DNA from: Candidatus Thorarchaeota archaeon
GTDB lineage: Archaea; Asgardarchaeota; Thorarchaeia; Thorarchaeales; Thorarchaeaceae
Assembly (NCBI GenBank): GCA_016840385.1
Contig: JAEOSL010000059.1
Span: 1 to 21,280, forward strand
Direction of reading: 5' to 3'
Length of the DNA stretch: 21,280 nt
In this document: piece after piece, positions 12,736-20,290 of the stretch
How positions within the stretch are numbered: the first letter of the stretch is position 1
How the letters are laid out: each line of letters opens with the position of its first letter
The notes under the pieces: model-generated
The model's input: only the letters and a program-made list of their open reading frames with translations
What the model was told of the DNA's origin: nothing
The model's database searches: none
Translations under genes and position numbers: made by a program

Positions 12736-15018
12736 ATGAACTCTAAGCTAACAAAGAAATCAAGAACTGCAAAAGTGGGAATTATGAAACTAGAGAATTT
12801 ACCAATCAATAAGAGAGTGATTACACTACTTCAAGATCAGGGTGTATCAAGTCTTTTTCCTACTCAACAGCAAGCATTTGATACAAAAGTATTGGATGGT
12901 AAGAATATTGTACTTGCAGTTCCTACTAGCTCCGGAAAAACTCTCGTTGCTGAAATTTGCATGCTCAAGGCGATTCTTGATGGGCGTGGCAAAGCACTGT
13001 ATCTAGTACCACTAAAATCGTTGGCCCATGAAAAATATGATGAATTCAAGAAATATGATGAATTAGGAATAACAACTGCTATGTCAGTAGGAGATTTTGA
13101 TTCTTCTGGTACTCAGCTTAATTCAGCGGATATTGTAGTATTGACCACAGAGCGAGCAGATTCGTTAGTTCGTAATAAAACGGATTGGATTGATGAAGTA
13201 GGAATCATCGTGGTTGATGAAGTGCATCTAGTTAATGATCAATCTAGAGGACCTACATTGGAAATGGTTCTTGCAAAGTTGAGAAAAATTCTCCCAAAGA
13301 TCCAGATTATTGCTCTTAGCGCAACAATATCTAATGCAAACGAAATTGCGGGTTGGCTTGATGCTGAACTTGTAAAAAGTACATGGCGTCCGATTTCCCT
13401 TAAGGAAGGAGTATACCTTGATGGAAATATTACATTTGCTGATTATTCCATTAGAAACATACGTAGAACAAGAAAGGAAGATATTACAGATATTATCTGT
13501 GATATATTGGAAGAAGAAGGTCAAGTTCTTGTCTTTGTTTCATCACGCCGCTCTACTGTTGCGTTAGGAAAGAAAATAGCATCTGCAATTCGTCCATTTC
13601 TCAGTAATGAAACACTAAAAGAGTTAGCAAACATTGCGAAACGAATTGAGGGAAAAGCGTCAGCTCCAGAAGCTACAAAGACTCTTGCAAGGATCCTAAG
13701 GCTTGGAACGGCATTTCATCACGCAGGACTTTCCAATCAAGAACGTAAATTCGTTGAGGAATGTTTCAAAAAGAATCTCTTGAAAGTGATTGTTGCAACT
13801 CCAACACTAGCAGCCGGTGTAAATCTACCTGCTAGAAGAGTAATTGTACGTGATTATCGGCGTTTTGAAAAAGGCCGTGGAAGTGTCCCCATTCCGATTT
13901 TGGAGTATAAACAAATGGCTGGGCGGGCGGGACGTCCAAAGTATGACAAGTATGGCGAAGCAGTACTCTTGGCGCGAACCGAACAGGAACAAGAATTTCT
14001 TAATGATCACTATATACTCTCTGAACCTGAAGAGATTACTTCAAAATTAGCATCAGAAGCTGCAATTCGTTCCCATATTCTCTCAGCAGTCGCATCTGAG
14101 ATGACTTGTAATCGTGAAGAAATAGATAATCTAATTGAAGGTACGTTCTTCTCGTATCAGTACGATAGATGGAAAATCGATGACTATGTATCATCATCTT
14201 TGACATTTTTAGAAGAGGGTGAATTAATCAAATCCGATGAATCAGGTCAAATTCATGCAACATTATTAGGACAACGAACCTCCAGACTCTATATTGACCC
14301 ACTTACAGCAATTCAATTTAGAGACGCTCTATCAGAGGCTGATAATCCATCCGAATTAGGAATTCTGCATCTAATATGTCATAGTTCAGACCAACCTAAA
14401 TCATATGTGACGCGTTCAGAGTTCGAAGACTATGAAATTTTTCTCGATGATAATGCAGATGAATTAATGATTCCAGTTCCAGATAGTTGGGAGGATCCAG
14501 AAGGATATTCTTCGTTCCTTGCAGAGGTAAAGACCGCTCGCATGTTACAGGAGTGGATATCTGAAAAGTCAGAGAAGGATATCACTGAAAATTTCAATAT
14601 AGGTATGGGGGACGTGCATCGATACGTTCAATCAGCTGAGTGGTTGTTATATTCGGCTTCTGAAATAGTGCGAGTGTGCAACATCAGAAATCAGATGCCA
14701 GAGATAAGTTCGATAAAACAACGAGTAAAATATGGAGTTCGTGCTGAGCTTCTCGAGCTTGTTAGTATCAAAGGGATTGGACGAGTTAGAGGCCGAATGT
14801 TGTATAGTCATGATCTGCGTAATTTATCTGATCTGTACAATGTGCCTTTTGATGATTTAGCAGGAGTTCCCATTATTGGTACATCTATTGCAAAATCAGT
14901 GAAACAGCAATTAGGTATCGAAGTAGATACTGACGAAAGTGAACAGCCTAGTTCTGATGATGAGGAAAACGGCCCATTTCAAACTCTTTTGGAAGATTTC
15001 GATGGTAAGGCGAACTAG
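12736..15018 (+). CDS. hel308: Hel308 (Ski2-like) DNA helicase
   Basis: 760 aa superfamily-2 3'-5' helicase that acts on stalled and branched forks. Order of motifs: Q-motif region LFPTQQQAF; motif I VPTSSGKT; Ia LVPLKSLAHEKYDEF; DEVH box VVDEVHL; motif III LSATISNANEIAGWL; motif IV VLVFVSSRRST; FHHAGL; motif V ATPTLAAGVNLPARRVI; and motif VI QMAGRAGRPKYD. The winged-helix and ratchet domains follow, and the C-terminus ends in helix-hairpin-helix elements (LVSIKGIGRVRGRML and LAGVPIIGTSIAKSV). The last ~30 residues are acidic. The ATG at 12736 directly follows the mcm stop; most relatives would begin at the ATG at 12784 (MKLENLPI), so the first 16 basic residues may be an extension or not translated. 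The stop shares CTAG with the convergent hdac gene. Confidence 0.95.
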   Translation: MNSKLTKKSRTAKVGIMKLENLPINKRVITLLQDQGVSSLFPTQQQAFDTKVLDGKNIVLAVPTSSGKTLVAEICMLKAILDGRGKALYLVPLKSLAHEKYDEFKKYDELGITTAMSVGDFDSSGTQLNSADIVVLTTERADSLVRNKTDWIDEVGIIVVDEVHLVNDQSRGPTLEMVLAKLRKILPKIQIIALSATISNANEIAGWLDAELVKSTWRPISLKEGVYLDGNITFADYSIRNIRRTRKEDITDIICDILEEEGQVLVFVSSRRSTVALGKKIASAIRPFLSNETLKELANIAKRIEGKASAPEATKTLARILRLGTAFHHAGLSNQERKFVEECFKKNLLKVIVATPTLAAGVNLPARRVIVRDYRRFEKGRGSVPIPILEYKQMAGRAGRPKYDKYGEAVLLARTEQEQEFLNDHYILSEPEEITSKLASEAAIRSHILSAVASEMTCNREEIDNLIEGTFFSYQYDRWKIDDYVSSSLTFLEEGELIKSDESGQIHATLLGQRTSRLYIDPLTAIQFRDALSEADNPSELGILHLICHSSDQPKSYVTRSEFEDYEIFLDDNADELMIPVPDSWEDPEGYSSFLAEVKTARMLQEWISEKSEKDITENFNIGMGDVHRYVQSAEWLLYSASEIVRVCNIRNQMPEISSIKQRVKYGVRAELLELVSIKGIGRVRGRMLYSHDLRNLSDLYNVPFDDLAGVPIIGTSIAKSVKQQLGIEVDTDESEQPSSDDEENGPFQTLLEDFDGKAN

Positions 15019-16070
15019 AAGAGTGTGCCTTTGATTTTTGCTTTTAGTGTGTTGATAAGTTCCTTAGTATATTCTGTACAGATGTCACTTTCAGTATGAG
15101 TGTCATCAAAACTAGTAACTTCAGCTCCGGATAGCTCTTCCAATAGGTTTTGAGATGCACTACCCATAATTTCTAGATTGTAGCCCCCTTCAAGGAAAAC
15201 AACGAGTTGTCCTTTTGAGTGCTTTACTGCGATTTTCTTTAACTTTGAATTCATCATCGCTAGTCCAGACGTTGTCAGACCGAGTGACGTGAGTGAATCT
15301 TTGAAATGCCCATCGAACCCTGCGGACACAAGGACAAACTCTGGTTGATATGCTTCAGCAACAGGTTCGATTATTTCATCAAAAGCAAGTCGATAGGATG
15401 TATCACCAGCCCCCGGGTACATTGCCAGATTGATATTGTATCCTTCTCCTTTTCCATCACCGATTTCATTTGGAAAACCAGATCCAGGGAACAAGGTACG
15501 TCCATCTTGATGAAGACCGATGTACAAGACTTGATTATTGGAATAGAATACGTCTTGAGTGCCATTACCATGATGTGCATCATAATCAACAATCATAACC
15601 CGTTCAAGTCCCTTTTTTTGAATCAAGTAATTAGCAGCAACAGCGATGTTATTGATAAAGCAGAAACCGAAAGCTCTTGATTGTTCAGCATGATGACCTG
15701 GTGGCCTACATAGTGCAAAGGCATTCTCGCTTTCCTTATTCAACACTCTATCCACTGCAAGAATTCCACCACCTGCAGCAAGTATTGCAGCATCATATGT
15801 ATGTTCATTCACTGAAGTATCTAAAGTAAAGAAACCTCCACCTCTCTGGGATTTTTCTCGTACATTTTCCAAGTAGGCTCTATCATGAATTGGTAGTATT
15901 TCCTCTAAGTCCGCTGCGGTAGGAGTAATTATTTGAACATCTCCCGCATCAAGCAATCCTGCGCCTTTTGCATATTCTAAAGCGATTTTCAAACGCTCCG
16001 GAGACTCAGGGTGACCTGGTGAAAGGATGTGTTTTGTAAATGATTCGTGGAATATCAGATCTGTTGCCAT
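15015..16070 (-). CDS. Class II histone deacetylase/AcuC-like deacetylase
   Basis: 351 aa zinc amidohydrolase of the arginase-deacetylase fold. Signature sites: SPGHPESPERL near the N-terminus, CRPPGHHAEQ (the paired catalytic histidines), FGFCFINNIAVAA, VMIVDYDAHHGNGTQ (zinc ligands Asp and His), LVSAGFDGH (third ligand Asp), and LEGGYNLE with the Tyr that polarises the substrate carbonyl. Cytosolic, no signal peptide. The family removes acetyl groups from lysines or polyamines; Alba, histones or metabolic enzymes are candidate substrates but nothing here identifies one. Strong ribosome-binding site GGAGTGAT five bases before the ATG. Convergent with hel308, sharing a 4-bp CTAG. Its upstream region is shared, head to head, with the tRNA-Pro promoter region. 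Confidence 0.93.
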   Translation of the reverse strand: MATDLIFHESFTKHILSPGHPESPERLKIALEYAKGAGLLDAGDVQIITPTAADLEEILPIHDRAYLENVREKSQRGGGFFTLDTSVNEHTYDAAILAAGGGILAVDRVLNKESENAFALCRPPGHHAEQSRAFGFCFINNIAVAANYLIQKKGLERVMIVDYDAHHGNGTQDVFYSNNQVLYIGLHQDGRTLFPGSGFPNEIGDGKGEGYNINLAMYPGAGDTSYRLAFDEIIEPVAEAYQPEFVLVSAGFDGHFKDSLTSLGLTTSGLAMMNSKLKKIAVKHSKGQLVVFLEGGYNLEIMGSASQNLLEELSGAEVTSFDDTHTESDICTEYTKELINTLKAKIKGTLF

Positions 16071-16202
16071 AAGGAATCACTCCAATATTGTCTATTCCAC
16101 GATATTAGTTAATTGCTGTCTTAATTTGCTGAAAAAATCAAGAAGTGTGAGTGGGTGCTTCTCAAAATTCGCACAACTTCGGAGTATTATGATAAATCTT
16201 TG

Positions 16203-16214
16203 GAACACGTGTTC
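16203..16214. promoter_or_regulatory. 12-bp perfect palindrome GAACACGTGTTC
   Basis: The site reads identically on both strands and lies in the 236-bp gap between the divergent hdac and tRNA-Pro genes, about 27 bases before the tRNA TATA-like box and 133 bases upstream of the hdac start. A dimeric regulator site is a reasonable reading; no other copy was found by eye in this window. The rest of the gap shows no gene. Confidence 0.4.
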
Positions 16215-16240
16215 TAATTATAGATGAACAAGTGACAACG

Positions 16241-16250
16241 TTTATCTTAA
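16241..16250 (+). promoter_or_regulatory. TATA-like box upstream of tRNA-Pro
   Basis: TTTATCTTAA, followed by ATTTGAATA, is the most TATA-like stretch before the tRNA. It implies a 5' leader of about 35-40 bases for RNase P to remove. A closer box was not seen. Confidence 0.4.
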
Positions 16251-16306
16251 ATTTGAATATCGCCACGGTATCTCAAGAAGGCCAAACGATTCTTAGGGAT
16301 TGATTT

Positions 16307-16416
16307 GGGTCGGTAGTCTAGCTTGGTATGATTCTTGCTTGGGGCGACTGATAGTCATCAGGCTTCAAGTCACAGAATGCAAGAGACCGGGAGTTCAAGT
16401 CTCCCCCGGCCCACCA
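16307..16416 (+). tRNA. tRNA-Pro(GGG) with a 33-nt intron and encoded CCA
   Basis: The acceptor GGGTCGG (16307-16313) pairs with CCGGCCC (16406-16412), followed by discriminator A and a genomic CCA. The T arm is GGGAG-TTCAAGT-CTCCC. The anticodon stem CTTGC pairs with GCAAG across an intron; the mature loop is TTGGGGT with anticodon GGG at 16341-16343. The intron, 16345-16377, sits at the canonical 37/38 site. A bulge-helix-bulge can be drawn: inner helix GACT/AGTC, 3-nt bulge GGC cut after GG, central helix TTGG against ACAG (one G-A mismatch and one T-G wobble), and 3-nt bulge AAT cut before T. Mature length is 77 nt with CCA. Only six bases separate it from the stop of the convergent thpR. 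Confidence 0.93.
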
Positions 16417-16422
16417 TTAGTT

Positions 16423-16995
16423 TTACAATCCTTGAGCAGGTATTTCCCAAAGTGTTTCGTATATCGGACCAGATTGTGTTAATGTGCTCCTAGTCATTCT
16501 TATGTTACTTACTGTCATTGTACCAACAGATTCATCGGCCAAAGATTCCAAGTTTTCGAATAATTGAGGACGATCTCTAATGGTTCGAATTCTAGCAATT
16601 GTTGCATGAGGAATAAATTTCTTCTTTTCAATAGAATATCCCAAATTAGCTAGTAATTCGTCGGTCATCTTCTTTAGTTCGCATACTTTGTCAACATTTT
16701 GTTTCACACCAACCCAGATAACTCGGGGTTTACGGATATTCGGAAATGCACCTACCCCAGAAATTTGGATAGGAATCGGATCGAATTTGAGTTTCAGCAG
16801 TACTTGTTGAATAACTTCGATCTTGGATATTGGAGTGTCTCCAAAGAAACGCCAGGTGAAGTGAATGTTCTCTTGTTCTACTAGTTTCATTTTGGCAGCC
16901 TGACGATCTAGTTGTTCTTGTATGTGAGTGATTCTGGTTAGTAAATTAGTGTCTTCAATATCTATACTCAGAAATACTCGGATGGTTTCTCCCAT
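16423..16995 (-). CDS. thpR: RNA 2',3'-cyclic phosphodiesterase / 2'-5' RNA ligase-like (ThpR)
   Basis: 190 aa two-lobed 2H phosphoesterase. The two catalytic motifs are present: IHFTWRFFGD (HFT, near residue 45) and FIPHATIARI (HAT, near 130). The N-terminus RVFLSIDIED is the usual family opening (vFvaiel). Purified relatives hydrolyse 2',3'-cyclic phosphate ends and can join tRNA half-molecules through 2'-5' bonds (family knowledge). The Trp after HFT replaces the more common Leu. Start ATG at 16995 with GGTGAG four bases before it. Its 3' end faces the intron-containing tRNA-Pro gene across six bases, so read-through RNA would be antisense to that tRNA. Confidence 0.9.
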   Translation of the reverse strand: MGETIRVFLSIDIEDTNLLTRITHIQEQLDRQAAKMKLVEQENIHFTWRFFGDTPISKIEVIQQVLLKLKFDPIPIQISGVGAFPNIRKPRVIWVGVKQNVDKVCELKKMTDELLANLGYSIEKKKFIPHATIARIRTIRDRPQLFENLESLADESVGTMTVSNIRMTRSTLTQSGPIYETLWEIPAQGL

Positions 16996-17106
16996 TTAAC
17001 TCACCAATATACATAGCAAGAATTCGTTCCACAATAAATATGATGGTCACTAAAGCAACTCTTAAAGGAGTCACTTCAAGCGTTTGACTTGGTGTAGAAA
17101 TACAAA

Positions 17107-18234
17107 TTGAAGAAGCGCAAAGACTCCGGGGTTGATCTTCCATCTACCTCACGAGAACCCACAAAGTCAGCATCACATATTAGAACACTAGAAATGCCTA
17201 GTGCAGAAATCTTAGTGGTGCGTGCTATAGGACATCCATTCAGACTTAGAGGTGATCCTAAACCTACAGGATTAGAGGTCGATGATGAGAATCTATTTGC
17301 GGATTATGCCCGAGAACAATGGGCTGGAAATATTGTTCGCGAAGGTTTGTATCTCTTTGATCGATATGTAATCCCAGATTTTGCATTTCAAGTTGTAAGC
17401 GTAACACCAAATGAATCAATTGTAACCAGAGAAACACAGGTAGTACTTGAAGTACAAGAGAAACCTTCGGTAATTCCTGGGCGTAAAATTGATCTTAATG
17501 ATGTTATAGGACACGAACCAATCAAAAAGAAAGCAAAACTGATTCTGAGATACCTTGCCGAACCACAGCTATTCGGAGAATGGGCACCTCGAGCAGTATT
17601 ATTTCATGGAAAACCTGGAACCGGAAAAACTCTAACTGCACGTGCTCTTGCACATGAAGCTGATGCTAAGATACTTCTCGCTAAGGCATCTGACTTAATT
17701 GGAGTACATGTTGGTGATGGTGGTCGAAGAATCGGTATGCTCTTTGATGAAGCTCGAAAACATGCACCAAGCATAATTTTCATTGATGAACTTGATGCTA
17801 TTGGTCTATCTCGCTCTTTTCAATCAATAAGAGGTGATGTATCCGAAGTTGTAACTGCATTACTTGGAGAATTGGATAGAACAAATGACGAATCCGGAAT
17901 TGTTGTAATCGGTGCAACTAATGCACTGTTGCTAATTGACCCTGCGATTCGTAGCCGATTTGATTCTGTATTCGAATTCAAACTCCCAAATGACAAAGAT
18001 AGATTGGAAATTTTACAGATGTATGCATCTCGAATGCCAATTCCAATTGATTTTGATCTCTCGACAATTGTTCCATTGACAAAGGGGTTGTCTGGACGTG
18101 ACCTTAGAGATAGGGTGTTGAAAGAAGCATTACATGAGGCTATATCTGAGAACAAAAGCCACATATCTCGGAAAATGATTACTCAAATCATAGGAAAGTT
18201 GAGTACAACACATACTCTGGACTATTCAATTTAA
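17107..18234 (+). CDS. AAA+ ATPase of the Cdc48/proteasomal-ATPase-like archaeal group, single AAA domain
   Basis: 375 aa with one AAA domain. Residues 1-30 are basic and polar, followed by a beta-rich region (AEILVVRAIGHPFRLRG, FAFQVVSVTP) that looks like a substrate or adaptor domain. AAA core from IDLNDVIGHEPIKKKAK: Walker A GKPGTGKT (Lys where Pro is usual), VGDGGRRIGMLFDEARKHAP, Walker B IIFIDELDAI, sensor-1 VVIGATNALLLIDPAIRSRFD (second-region-of-homology arginines), and GLSGRDLRDRV as sensor 2. It resembles stand-alone archaeal AAA proteins such as the MJ1494 group rather than PAN, since no N-terminal coiled coil is seen. Substrate unknown. The start is TTG at 17107; ATG at 17194 (MPSAEI) would drop 29 residues and is a real alternative. 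Confidence 0.85.
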   Translation: MKKRKDSGVDLPSTSREPTKSASHIRTLEMPSAEILVVRAIGHPFRLRGDPKPTGLEVDDENLFADYAREQWAGNIVREGLYLFDRYVIPDFAFQVVSVTPNESIVTRETQVVLEVQEKPSVIPGRKIDLNDVIGHEPIKKKAKLILRYLAEPQLFGEWAPRAVLFHGKPGTGKTLTARALAHEADAKILLAKASDLIGVHVGDGGRRIGMLFDEARKHAPSIIFIDELDAIGLSRSFQSIRGDVSEVVTALLGELDRTNDESGIVVIGATNALLLIDPAIRSRFDSVFEFKLPNDKDRLEILQMYASRMPIPIDFDLSTIVPLTKGLSGRDLRDRVLKEALHEAISENKSHISRKMITQIIGKLSTTHTLDYSI

Positions 18235-18289
18235 TGCATCAAATATTTAGCAAACGAATCTATCACGAGTTAACAGGTGGTCTACAGTA

Positions 18290-18829
18290 ATGAGATTGGT
18301 AATAGTCACTGGGATGCCAGGTGCAGGTAAAAGTGAAGTGGCTGATGCATTTCATAATGCGGGGTTTCCTGTGATTGTAATGGGGAATGTGATTCGTGAA
18401 GAAACAAAATCCCGAGGACTTGATCCAAATCCCAAGAATACAAAGACTGTAATGTTAGACCTCCGGAAACGCGATGGATTAGGTGCTATAGCAATTCGTT
18501 GTTTGGATGAACTCAAACAGCAATCTTCGGATATTGTGGTAATTGAAGGTTGCAGAAGTGTCGCGGAAATTGATGTGTTTGATGATTTTGCCCAAGATGT
18601 AACGATAATTGGAGTACATTCTTCACCGAAAATAAGATTTGAACGACTTCGAAACCGCGGGAGAGATGATGCTCCAAATGAATGGACAGTATTCAGAGAA
18701 AGAGACATGAGAGAATTATCGGTGGGTCTCGGTGATGTAATTGCTTTGAGTGATATAATGCTGATTAATGAGTCGACAATCAATCACCTAAAAACTGAAT
18801 CCCAGAAGATTGTAGAAGGGTTCCTTTGA
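18290..18829 (+). CDS. UPF0200 P-loop nucleotide kinase-like protein
   Basis: 179 aa P-loop protein of the dephospho-CoA/adenylate kinase-like UPF0200 family, conserved in archaea. Walker A GMPGAGKS at 8-15; VIVMGNVIREE as the family-typical strand after helix 1; GAIAIRCLDEL; VVIEGCRSVAEIDVF as the Walker-B-like region; VHSSPKIRFERLRNRGRDDAP as the lid with Arg residues; and a final ALSDIMLINE strand. Biochemical role uncertain; kinase activity on a nucleotide-like substrate is inferred from the fold. GGTGG lies nine bases before the ATG and a TATA-like AAATATTTA near 18240. It is followed one base later by the UPF0201 gene, the usual archaeal pairing. Confidence 0.88.
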   Translation: MRLVIVTGMPGAGKSEVADAFHNAGFPVIVMGNVIREETKSRGLDPNPKNTKTVMLDLRKRDGLGAIAIRCLDELKQQSSDIVVIEGCRSVAEIDVFDDFAQDVTIIGVHSSPKIRFERLRNRGRDDAPNEWTVFRERDMRELSVGLGDVIALSDIMLINESTINHLKTESQKIVEGFL

Positions 18830-18830
18830 A

Positions 18831-19256
18831 ATGCAATTAGAATTACTATGCCCAGTGTTTCCTACTGAAGATTTTGAAAAGGTTTCAATTGCTCTTACTA
18901 ATTTGTTTCCATACATCAATATTGATTTTGAAACAACTCAACCCATGGATAAAATTGCAATAAAGATCAGCGGAAAAGAATCAGTTGCGTTTCTTAGACA
19001 ATTCGTCCATGAAACACGAATTATTGATGCAGTAAGAAAGAAACTAGTAGCAAACTGGACTGGTTCTGAAACCACAATTAATTTTGATAAACAGACGGCA
19101 TATATTGGAAAAATTAGATTGATTGACGAGATTGATGATATATCAACCTTAGGTGCTATTGAAACCAAGTTCATTTTCGAGAATGATACTGAATTTGAAA
19201 CATTTCTCTCTTGGTTTGTACCACCAACAAAGGATGGTCGGATTGTTAGGCATTAA
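18831..19256 (+). CDS. UPF0201 family predicted RNA-binding protein
   Basis: 141 aa. The opening ELLCPVFPTEDFEKVSIALTNLFP matches the conserved start of UPF0201 proteins (pTEdxekVxxAixNiFP), which adopt a ribosomal-protein-L5-like fold and are thought to bind RNA. FLRQFVHETRIIDAVRKKL is the conserved helix (Rxxx-iLDtAR-like), and the middle INFDKQTAYIGKIRLID completes the sheet. The ATG starts one base after the UPF0200 stop. Its stop TAA shares TTAA with the stop of the convergent trmG10 gene. Molecular role not established in the family. Confidence 0.85.
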   Translation: MQLELLCPVFPTEDFEKVSIALTNLFPYINIDFETTQPMDKIAIKISGKESVAFLRQFVHETRIIDAVRKKLVANWTGSETTINFDKQTAYIGKIRLIDEIDDISTLGAIETKFIFENDTEFETFLSWFVPPTKDGRIVRH

Positions 19257-20275
19257 ATTCTAGCAGATATGATTTCCCGAGTTAGACGACGATGCACAGG
19301 GACTTCGATATGATGTAATCTTGTTACCCCAATTTCATCAATCATACTTGAAATATCTAATTCGGTGCTTCCACAGATGCATAAAGTACCGTTGGATTCA
19401 AGTATTTCTACTGATTGGGTTAGAGTCGAGCTGATTAATTGTTTTGCAATAGCTCCTCTGGTAGAACTAGCTCGTCCATATGGTGGGTCTGTAACTATGG
19501 AACCGCATCTTTTGATAGGTAACGTACGAGCATCAGATTGTAACAAGGTGTATTCGGTCCCTGTTATATCTGTAAGATTAGTTTGAGCACCCTTGAGTAA
19601 TCTCCAATTCATATCAATGCCAATCACTTTAGCACCAATTAATAATGCTTCACACAAAATACCCCCACCGCCGCAGAATGGATCCAGAACGGTGGTGGTT
19701 TCATTTATTGCTGCCAGATTACACATCACTCTAGCGAGTTGAGAGTTCATCATACTAGGATGAAAGAACTGTTTTCGTCCAGGCTTTCGCTCTCGTAATT
19801 GTGTACGTAATGTGGATTGATTGGATAAACAAAGGGTTGCATGGTTGGAACCAATAAATAATGTCAAATTTACATCAGGGTTTCTTAGTGAAACTGAAGC
19901 ATTGGTTATGTTCTTTATTTTTGTACCGAATTCAATTGTGACCTTTTGTCTATCAATTCTTATTTCCTGATTGAGAGAATACGTCCTAAAGCAGAAGCTT
20001 TTGGATTTGTCCAAGCATGAGGAAAATGTTTCATTCGATAGTGATTCAAATAATTCTTCAAACTGGAAACTCTCAGCTAATACAGGACCTGATTCTTTTA
20101 CAAGAGCAGCTCTATTTAGCAAAAATATTGATACATCAATTCTACTTTCTATCAGTCCGAAAGAATCATGCCAAATCACATTTGCGTTTGGATTTATTAA
20201 ATTTACAAGAGAAATTACTTCAGCTCGTGCAAGTTCCAGATTTTCTCCAGATAGAATGACATAATTTCTTACCAC
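19253..20275 (-). CDS. tRNA (guanine(10)-N2)-dimethyltransferase, TrmG10/Trm11 family
   Basis: 340 aa. An N-terminal THUMP-containing half (to about residue 155) is followed by the linker RKPGRKQFFHPSMMNSQLAR, then an S-adenosylmethionine methyltransferase domain: motif I VLDPFCGGGGILCEA (about 196-210), IGIDMNWRLLKGAQTNL (motif II acidic residue), LLQSDARTLPI, and the catalytic TDPPYG (about 262-267). DPPY identifies an exocyclic-amine methyltransferase, here modifying G10 of tRNAs. The start is GTG at 20275 with GGATGA close upstream. It lies 15 bases after the GPN gene, suggesting an operon, and overlaps the convergent UPF0201 gene by four bases. Confidence 0.9.
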   Translation of the reverse strand: MVRNYVILSGENLELARAEVISLVNLINPNANVIWHDSFGLIESRIDVSIFLLNRAALVKESGPVLAESFQFEELFESLSNETFSSCLDKSKSFCFRTYSLNQEIRIDRQKVTIEFGTKIKNITNASVSLRNPDVNLTLFIGSNHATLCLSNQSTLRTQLRERKPGRKQFFHPSMMNSQLARVMCNLAAINETTTVLDPFCGGGGILCEALLIGAKVIGIDMNWRLLKGAQTNLTDITGTEYTLLQSDARTLPIKRCGSIVTDPPYGRASSTRGAIAKQLISSTLTQSVEILESNGTLCICGSTELDISSMIDEIGVTRLHHIEVPVHRRLTREIISARI

Positions 20276-20290
20276 GTAGTCATCCCTGCT

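Noticed and set aside
8800..14900. Inteins in rfcS, mcm or hel308
   Set aside because: These are frequent intein hosts, but each protein has family-normal length and uninterrupted P-loop and catalytic motifs, with no block-A Cys or His-Asn junctions.
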